From: an uncultured Bacteroidales bacterium
Lineage (GTDB): Bacteria > Bacteroidota > Bacteroidia > Bacteroidales > SZUA-534
Length of the DNA stretch: 64,000 bases
Direction: 5' to 3'
Assembly (NCBI GenBank): GCA_902790595.1
Contig: CADASL010000006.1
Location: 206,021-270,020 of the forward strand
The translations under genes were made by a program, and so were the position numbers. This document shows, piece by piece, positions 58,524 to 64,000 of this stretch (position 1 is its first letter; every line of letters begins with the position of its first letter). Below the pieces are notes generated by a model. That model was not told the origin of the DNA and ran no database searches. It saw only the letters and a program-made list of their open reading frames with translations.

Positions 58524-59531
58524 TTAGAAATTGTACATTATACCAACGCCCGCAATCTCTTTAAATTGTATGCGTTTGCTGAATTTGGTGGTTCCGTCGG
58601 GGTTGGTTCCAACAGGCACGTCGATGTCGTCGTCGTAAATCAAATGCGTTGACACACTGACGGTTATGTACTTGTTCACTTTCATTGCAATTTGGGTTTC
58701 CCAGCTGACATCAATGTTCTGCGGATTGTGCAGATAGTTCGAGAAGAAGTCGGCTTTCGATGTGATTGACAGGTTTTTAAGAGCCTCAGCCTCAAAGTCG
58801 CTCTTGCTGAACAGCAGTCGCAGGTAACCGCCGAACTCACCGCGTGATTTCTTTCCTGATTTTACCAATGTGCGGCTGATAACCAGGCCGGTGGAGTCTG
58901 TAATTTCCTTGTATTCAGCAGCATCGACACCGTATGAGCCGGCGTCGGCAAGGTCTTGGTCGTTCACAATAGTATATTTAAGTGTCAGCGGAGCCAGGAA
59001 TGCGCTGAAATAGCTGTTCGGCTTGTAGTCGAGACCGATGGCGCCGATTATGTGGGCCGGAGCCAGGAACGACGAAATCTTGTTCTTGGTGCTGTCGTTC
59101 ACATAGTCGTAACCTTTGGTCATCTGCGATTTGAAGCTCAGCATAGCCGCGTAGTAGAGCGATTTGTAAGCCTCGTAGCCGTATTTCGACGAGAAATCGA
59201 TGCGGTCGTCGGTCTTGCGGAAATCATCAACATCGCCTTGCTTCATAAGACCATAGCCAAGGTCGAGAGTGTTGTCCCACGTGTTTTTGCCTTTTCTGAA
59301 ATTGGCGTGAGCGTTGAACGCACCGTTAATCGATATAGAATTCTCACCGCCGGCAACCCAGTGCGAGAGCGATGTCTGCGTGGCGTTGAGCGATGCCACA
59401 CCGCCTAATTTCCATCCTTGAGTTGTGTCGGAATCGTGACTGCGAAGAGCTTTTTCAGCATCGGTGATTTGTGCCGAGGCAAACTGTGTGCACCCTACAA
59501 GTGCCGCAACAGCAATAAATTTTACTTTCAT
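58524..59531 (-). CDS. DUF3078-type exported outer-membrane protein
   Basis: 335 aa from ATG 59531 (MKVKFIAVAALVGCTQFASA), with ATG 59540 an alternative. After the signal peptide: GWKLGGVASLNATQTSLSHW, VAGGENSISINGAFNAHANF and KNTWDNTLDLGYGLMKQG. Amphipathic strands then run to a C-terminal KEIAGVGIMYNF. I recognise this as the DUF3078 family of beta-barrel-like proteins. Its function is unknown. Confidence 0.85.
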   Translation of the reverse strand: MKVKFIAVAALVGCTQFASAQITDAEKALRSHDSDTTQGWKLGGVASLNATQTSLSHWVAGGENSISINGAFNAHANFRKGKNTWDNTLDLGYGLMKQGDVDDFRKTDDRIDFSSKYGYEAYKSLYYAAMLSFKSQMTKGYDYVNDSTKNKISSFLAPAHIIGAIGLDYKPNSYFSAFLAPLTLKYTIVNDQDLADAGSYGVDAAEYKEITDSTGLVISRTLVKSGKKSRGEFGGYLRLLFSKSDFEAEALKNLSITSKADFFSNYLHNPQNIDVSWETQIAMKVNKYITVSVSTHLIYDDDIDVPVGTNPDGTTKFSKRIQFKEIAGVGIMYNF

Positions 59532-59700
59532 TTTGCACATATTTAAAAGATTCCCAAAAATACACACACAAATGATAAATGGCATTGCCAAGGGCAAATT
59601 TTTCTGACACTTCGGCTATTTGTGAGTCGCATTTTCTCGCGCAAGCGTTCCAATAACAGAAAAATCACTATCTTACAACTCGAAATTAACATATTGAATT

Positions 59701-61848
59701 ATGCCTACAGACGACGCTATCAGCGGCACAACCAACATTCGGGAAGTACTCGAACGGCTGCGGATAAAAGAGCCTTCAATTTGCTCTGCTATTGAGAGTT
59801 ATATTGATAACGAAACGGCTGAGCTGCACTCCGCCAGGAGCCAGCAGGCAGCCGCCGAGGCCGAGTTGGCCAGGACCAGGATGCTCTGCGACGCGTGCGG
59901 CCAGAGCGCCGTGTTGCTGATGCCCGATTCTGACGACCGCTTGCTGATGCACTGGATAATCGCCAAAGAAACGCCGGTCACTGCCGATTTGCTCGAAACC
60001 ACAGCCTGTGTTGGCCGTCAGTTGTCCGATTTTCTGACTTCGGAAACCGAATTCCGGGTGCCCGATGGTGTCAGCGAGAACTTCAGAGGCACGTTCGATG
60101 CGGTCACCATTGGGGGCAAACGATTGAAAATCCAGGTTTTCGGTCAAGCCGACGGTTCGGTTGTGTGCCACATTGTCGATGGTACCAATGATAATTTGCT
60201 GAATCTTCATTATCAGCGTTTTAAGCTGGTTGGCGAGGTTTTGGATGTTGTTTATTCCGCCAAGGAGAACGACGAGATTTTTGAGGAGGTCATTGAGCGG
60301 GTGGGAGCGCATTTCGCACTCAAGCGTATTCTGGTTTTCCTCGACAAGCAATCGGCCACCATTGGCCAGCTCAGCTACCAGTGGACAGCGCCGGGCGTTG
60401 GCGGTGTACCGGCCGAGTCGCACGTTCCTTACGCCGAATGTCCGTCGTGGCTGAAAATGCTGAAAGACAACAATATGATTAAAGCCGACAATCTGTCGTT
60501 GCTGCCGCCCGATGTGGCTCGCGTGCTGAACGGTATGGGTCTGCACTGTATTTGTGTTTTCCCGCTCCGACGGGTGCAGGCCAATGTTCTGTGCGGCTCG
60601 GTGCTGTTTGAGGCGGCCGATGGCGCAACCATCGACGAGCAGGAAGTCAGGTATCTGGAGATTGTTGGAACTCTGCTCTCGGGGCACATCACGCGCAAGC
60701 TGATAACTGATGACCTTGTGCTTCAAAAGGAGCGTGCCGAGGAGGCCGACCGTCTGAAATCGTCGTTCCTGGTCAACGTCAGCCGCGACATCCGCATACC
60801 AATGAACAACATCATCGGCTTCAGCGATTTGTTGGCCGACGAGGACCTGACGCAAACCGAGCGCGAGGAGTTCCTGGATATGATTAACAAAAGCGGTCAG
60901 GACCTTATAACGCTGATTGACAATATTATCGATATTTCGAAAATTGAAACCGGCCAGATGACCATCAAAAAGGAGGAGATTCAGCTTTCTCCGCTGCTCA
61001 ACGACATTCTGGCCGTCTTCCAAAACAACCATCTGCTTGACGACCGCGACGACCTGTCGCTGCAAATCGACATCGCTCCAAAGTTCAGTGATATGAAAAT
61101 CAGAACCGATATTTTCAAATTCCGGCAGGTTTTCATCAATATTGTCGATAACGCAATCAAGTTCACCCCGAGCGGTTTTGTGAAATTCGGTGTGAGCCGG
61201 GTGTGGAACGATACCATCGAATTCTATGTCCAGGACACTGGCATCGGCATACCCGAAAGTCAGCAGGAACTTATTTTCCAGCGTTTTATCAAGCTTGACC
61301 ACAAATATGAAAACGAGTACAACGGTACCGGTCTCGGCCTTCCAATCTGCAAGGGCATTATTGAGATGCTTGGCGGCAGTATGCGCGTGGTGTCGGTTCC
61401 GGGCAAAGGCTCGACGTTCTATTTCACTCATCCACTGCAACATAAATATGTTGAATCGTTGAACAACGCACACGATACAAAACCCACTTACGATTGGGCC
61501 GACAAAACAATTGTCATCGTCAACAGTGGGGCGCAGGACCGCAAATATCTCGACCACGTGCTGTCGGCTACGGGCATCTCGATTGTCTGGCTCGATGTCA
61601 CTGAGGCTGTCAAATATTTCGAAGACGACGGCGAGGCCGATGTGATGCTTATTGAGCTGTCGCCCGTAACCCTCGAGACCATTGTGCGGATAAAGGGGAT
61701 GACTGAGATGCCGATTGTTGCGCAGTCGCAGGGTGAGAATGTCGAGCGTGACCGCGCTATGGCAATGGCGGCCGGTTGCGCCGAATATATTGCCAAACCG
61801 CTGAATGCCAACAAATTCCTGCCAGCTCTCAGGTCGCTGATTAAATAG
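59701..61848 (+). CDS. Hybrid sensor kinase with degenerate phospho-acceptor sites
   Basis: 715 aa with no membrane segment, so probably soluble. A coiled coil (about 30-60) precedes a PAS-like region (about 80-165) and a GAF domain (about 170-340). The dimerisation helix that should read SHEIRTPLN reads VSRDIRIPMNN (R362 where the phospho-His is expected). The ATPase domain is intact: VFINIVDNAIKFTPSG (N-box), DTGIGIPESQ, GTGLGLPICKGIIEMLGG. The C-terminal receiver domain has N608-S609 in place of the acidic pair, E652 in place of the phospho-Asp, and keeps K699. It is probably a pseudokinase-like sensor or scaffold. Confidence 0.88.
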   Translation: MPTDDAISGTTNIREVLERLRIKEPSICSAIESYIDNETAELHSARSQQAAAEAELARTRMLCDACGQSAVLLMPDSDDRLLMHWIIAKETPVTADLLETTACVGRQLSDFLTSETEFRVPDGVSENFRGTFDAVTIGGKRLKIQVFGQADGSVVCHIVDGTNDNLLNLHYQRFKLVGEVLDVVYSAKENDEIFEEVIERVGAHFALKRILVFLDKQSATIGQLSYQWTAPGVGGVPAESHVPYAECPSWLKMLKDNNMIKADNLSLLPPDVARVLNGMGLHCICVFPLRRVQANVLCGSVLFEAADGATIDEQEVRYLEIVGTLLSGHITRKLITDDLVLQKERAEEADRLKSSFLVNVSRDIRIPMNNIIGFSDLLADEDLTQTEREEFLDMINKSGQDLITLIDNIIDISKIETGQMTIKKEEIQLSPLLNDILAVFQNNHLLDDRDDLSLQIDIAPKFSDMKIRTDIFKFRQVFINIVDNAIKFTPSGFVKFGVSRVWNDTIEFYVQDTGIGIPESQQELIFQRFIKLDHKYENEYNGTGLGLPICKGIIEMLGGSMRVVSVPGKGSTFYFTHPLQHKYVESLNNAHDTKPTYDWADKTIVIVNSGAQDRKYLDHVLSATGISIVWLDVTEAVKYFEDDGEADVMLIELSPVTLETIVRIKGMTEMPIVAQSQGENVERDRAMAMAAGCAEYIAKPLNANKFLPALRSLIK

Positions 61849-61937
61849 TTGTCAGAGGTTTTGGGCGCGGGGAATAGCCGTTTCAGTCCGGGAAGATGAA
61901 TATTTTATGTATTTTTTTCATTTTTCGGCTGAATGTG

Positions 61938-61967
61938 TTTGCGTGCATTGTATTTTGAATAGATTTG
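61938..61967 (+). promoter_or_regulatory. Promoter of the OFA transporter gene
   Basis: TTTG at 61938-61941 and TAGATTTG at 61960-61967 are 18 bp apart, a full match to the Bacteroidetes -33/-7 pattern. The start of transcription would be near 61974, leaving a leader of about 78 bp to the ATG at 62052. Confidence 0.6.
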
Positions 61968-62051
61968 CCAACGGAACTTGAGCCGGGCTGTGGCCTCAGC
62001 GTTTACTGCCGGACAATCCTTGAAATCGATATTAACTAATTGAAAAACAAT

Positions 62052-63419
62052 ATGGAAACAATCGCAAAATCGTTGCGCGACTCAAAAGCCGCGCGTTGGA
62101 CAGTGTTGATAATCGTGTCGTTTACAATGATGTGGGGCTATTTCCTCACCGACGCGCTCTCGCCTCTGATGACAATGCTCGAGGAGCAGATGGGCTGGAC
62201 CAGCCTTGAGTTCGGACAGTTCAACTGGGCCTACTGCTGGTTCAACGTGTTCTTGTTTATGCTCATTTTCGGCGGCATCATTCTCGACAAAATGGGAGTG
62301 AGGTTCACCGGAATTGTCACTTGCATACTGATGTTCACTGGCGCGCTAATTAAGTATTACGCAGTGAATTACATATCGCCCGATGCCGCAGCTGGAACCA
62401 TTTTCGGAATGCGTACGCAGGTGTTTGTGGCTTGCTTTGGTTACGCCATTTTTGCTGTGGGCACCGAGAATTGCGGAATCACCGTGTCGAAGGTCATAAC
62501 CAAATGGTTCGCTGGCAAAGAGTTAGCCTTGGCAATGGGCGTTCAGGTGGCCGTGGCCCGACTCGGAACCGCCGCCGCTCTGGTCTTCAGCCCGATGATT
62601 GTCAAGCATTTCTCGCTTTCGGCGCCGCTGCTCTTCTCGGCTGTTCTGCTCTGCATCGGTTTGCTGGCTTATCTTGTTTTCTGTCAGATGGATAAGCGTT
62701 TCGATGCCGAAGTTGCCCAACAACAGGGCGAATCCGACGACATCTTCAAGGTGAAAGACCTGAAGCTAATCATCACCAACAAAGGCTTTTGGCTCTTGGC
62801 CTTGCTCTGCCTGATGTTCTACTCGGCCGTGTTCCCGTTTATGAAGTACGCCGCATCGCTGATGGAAAACAAATACGGCGTCAGCACAACGCTGGCGGGC
62901 ATCATCCCGAGCCTGATTCCGTTCGGCAACCTTATAATGACGCCGCTTTTCGGCAGCATCTACGACAAGAAGGGCCGTGGCGCCACCATTATGATTATCG
63001 GCTCGCTGCTGCTCATCCTGGTGCACGTTCTGTTCGCGCTTCCGCTGATGAACTATTGGTGGTTCGCCGCCTTCATAATGATTGTGCTGGGTGTGGCCTT
63101 CTCGCTTGTGCCGTCGGCAATGTGGCCGAGTGTGCCTAAAATCATTCCGCAGAAATTGCTCGGCTCGGCCTACGCGCTCATTTTCTGGGTGCAGAATATC
63201 GGTCTGGGCTTTGTGCCGCTGTTCATCGGTTTCGTTCTCGACAAATATTGCCGCGCTGGTGTGCGCATAGTCAGTGGCACCGAAGTGACGCAGTACAACT
63301 ACACCCTGCCAATGGCGATTTTTGCCCTGTTCGGCATTGTGGCTCTGCTGCTTGCGCTGATGCTCAAACGCGAAGACGCCCGCAAGGGGTACGGCCTTGA
63401 GAAGCCGAATGTGAAGTGA
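62052..63419 (+). CDS. MFS transporter, OFA (oxalate/formate antiporter) type
   Basis: 455 aa from ATG 62052, with twelve hydrophobic helices. FGQFNWAYCWFNVFLFMLIF then GGIILDKMGVRF is the MFS motif A region, and GTENCGITVSKVITKWFAGK resembles the helix 4-5 part of OFA transporters. A central cytoplasmic loop (DAEVAQQQGESDDIFKVKDL) separates the halves. The substrate is likely an organic anion. It has its own promoter. Confidence 0.9.
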   Translation: METIAKSLRDSKAARWTVLIIVSFTMMWGYFLTDALSPLMTMLEEQMGWTSLEFGQFNWAYCWFNVFLFMLIFGGIILDKMGVRFTGIVTCILMFTGALIKYYAVNYISPDAAAGTIFGMRTQVFVACFGYAIFAVGTENCGITVSKVITKWFAGKELALAMGVQVAVARLGTAAALVFSPMIVKHFSLSAPLLFSAVLLCIGLLAYLVFCQMDKRFDAEVAQQQGESDDIFKVKDLKLIITNKGFWLLALLCLMFYSAVFPFMKYAASLMENKYGVSTTLAGIIPSLIPFGNLIMTPLFGSIYDKKGRGATIMIIGSLLLILVHVLFALPLMNYWWFAAFIMIVLGVAFSLVPSAMWPSVPKIIPQKLLGSAYALIFWVQNIGLGFVPLFIGFVLDKYCRAGVRIVSGTEVTQYNYTLPMAIFALFGIVALLLALMLKREDARKGYGLEKPNVK

Positions 63420-63437
63420 TTAGCTGATAACAGTTTG

Positions 63438-64000
63438 TTACTCAGCCGTTAGCGGCTTTGTGAAAAGTTGCTCTATGTGACTTACAAAGCGGTCGCTGAA
63501 TACGTACAGTCCTTCGCTTTCGGCAATCGAGTTGTATAACTTGATGAATTCCACAGGGTTGTCAAACGTTTCCATCATTTGGTCTCTCAAACCGTGTTTG
63601 ATGAATAATTGAGTGATTTTGTATGCTACAGGATGCCCTTTGAATGGGAACAAATTGTAAATCTGCTTTTTGTAGTCGTCATCAGATAATTCACCGTCAA
63701 GGTTTTGGAATGTCAGACTCTCAAGTTTGGCAAGCAGTTCCGAACTGTTGTTCAATGCTTTAAGATATTTTTGCTCGTATAATTCGGGATATTCCAATTC
63801 AGTCAGTTTTTTTGCTGCGCTTTCTGAACTCTTTTTGTTTATAAGGTCGGCAATACCTTCGTCTTGCAGATGGTCGAGAACGATAAGCAACGGCTCACTG
63901 TAGATGATGTCGTCGTTCGTGAAATTGTATCTGTAGTTGTGAAACATTTCGTGAGCCATTGATTCGATGCAACCTTGCGGGTATAAGTAAAAGTAATTAA
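63438..64000 (-). CDS. HEXXH metallopeptidase-like protein, truncated by the window end
   Basis: The frame stays open from the stop at 63438 to base 64000, so the N-terminus lies outside. The visible 187 residues begin NYFYLYPQGCIESMAHEMFH and go on NYRYNFT. HEMFH fits the zinc motif HEXXH, with EPLLIVLDHLQDEGIADLIN downstream, where the Glu of LQDEG could be the third ligand. I recognise this as a DUF5700-like putative zinc protease. An internal Met at 63959 is not the true start. Confidence 0.7.
   Translation of the reverse strand, partial: NYFYLYPQGCIESMAHEMFHNYRYNFTNDDIIYSEPLLIVLDHLQDEGIADLINKKSSESAAKKLTELEYPELYEQKYLKALNNSSELLAKLESLTFQNLDGELSDDDYKKQIYNLFPFKGHPVAYKITQLFIKHGLRDQMMETFDNPVEFIKLYNSIAESEGLYVFSDRFVSHIEQLFTKPLTAE

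Noticed and set aside
59701..61848. Ordinary hybrid histidine kinase
   Set aside because: Both phospho-acceptor residues are replaced (R362, E652), so canonical phosphorelay cannot be claimed.

Overview
The window looks like chromosome from an uncultured gut- or rumen-type member of the Bacteroidales. The evidence is: TAnnTTTG-type promoters, a short eukaryote-like ProS, OmpP1/FadL- and DUF3078-type outer-membrane proteins, TlpA proteins with DUF4369-like N-termini, a DPP IV-like S9 peptidase, the SiaB/SiaC pair, FISUMP-type surface proteins, and long word-like degenerate intergenic repeats. Most of the window is moderate-GC housekeeping DNA. The McrB/McrC pair (31257-33981) is visibly AT-rich and looks acquired.

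Layout. 1-4.4 kb: an ABC ATPase, four tandem paralogous permease-like membrane proteins and a YtrA-type GntR regulator. 4.4-7.5 kb: a hairpin-rich repeat, two exported proteins and an MntA/HepT toxin-antitoxin pair. 7.5-15.7 kb: fmt, a repeat-built protein ending in a GH16 domain without catalytic glutamates, a glycogen branching enzyme, a FISUMP lipoprotein and a GH13 amylase. 15.7-17.4 kb: an AAA+ ATPase with a nuclease-like C-terminus, flanked on both sides by a strictly periodic 52-bp palindromic repeat array. 17.4-28.6 kb: asnB, an S4 protein, ispE, dnaB, exported proteins, an OmpP1-type porin and proS. 28.6-34.5 kb: a defence island (vsr, a DinD-RhuM fusion, a C-type regulator, mcrB, mcrC) followed by a wreck made of a mutT fragment, an ATPase C-terminal remnant and a second periodic palindrome array (33-bp period). 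34.5-64 kb: mutT, a cytidylate-kinase-like protein, cca, siaB/siaC, an rRNA pseudouridine synthase, mntP, an O-antigen ligase-like protein, a YfiR-like protein and a HAMP/GAF/PAS sensor, pepD, a second FISUMP protein, TlpA proteins, a Na/Pi cotransporter, a DPP IV-like peptidase, a degenerate hybrid histidine kinase, an OFA-type MFS transporter and a truncated metallopeptidase.

The strongest candidate for something undescribed is the recurrent association of AAA+ ATPase genes with regularly spaced palindromic repeat arrays whose centres vary. It occurs once with an intact gene (15.69-17.39 kb; unit 52 bp, GGCC cores alternating at 30 and 22 bp) and once with a decayed gene (34.06-34.33 kb; unit 33 bp, TGTTCA-N6-TGAACA). 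Two independent protein remodellings also deserve attention: a GH16 domain with both catalytic Glu replaced (Q461, K466), and a hybrid kinase with phospho-His replaced by Arg (R362) and receiver Asp replaced by Glu (E652).

All calls rest on reading motifs and translations by eye. No database search was run, so family names are recognitions and functional links are inferences.
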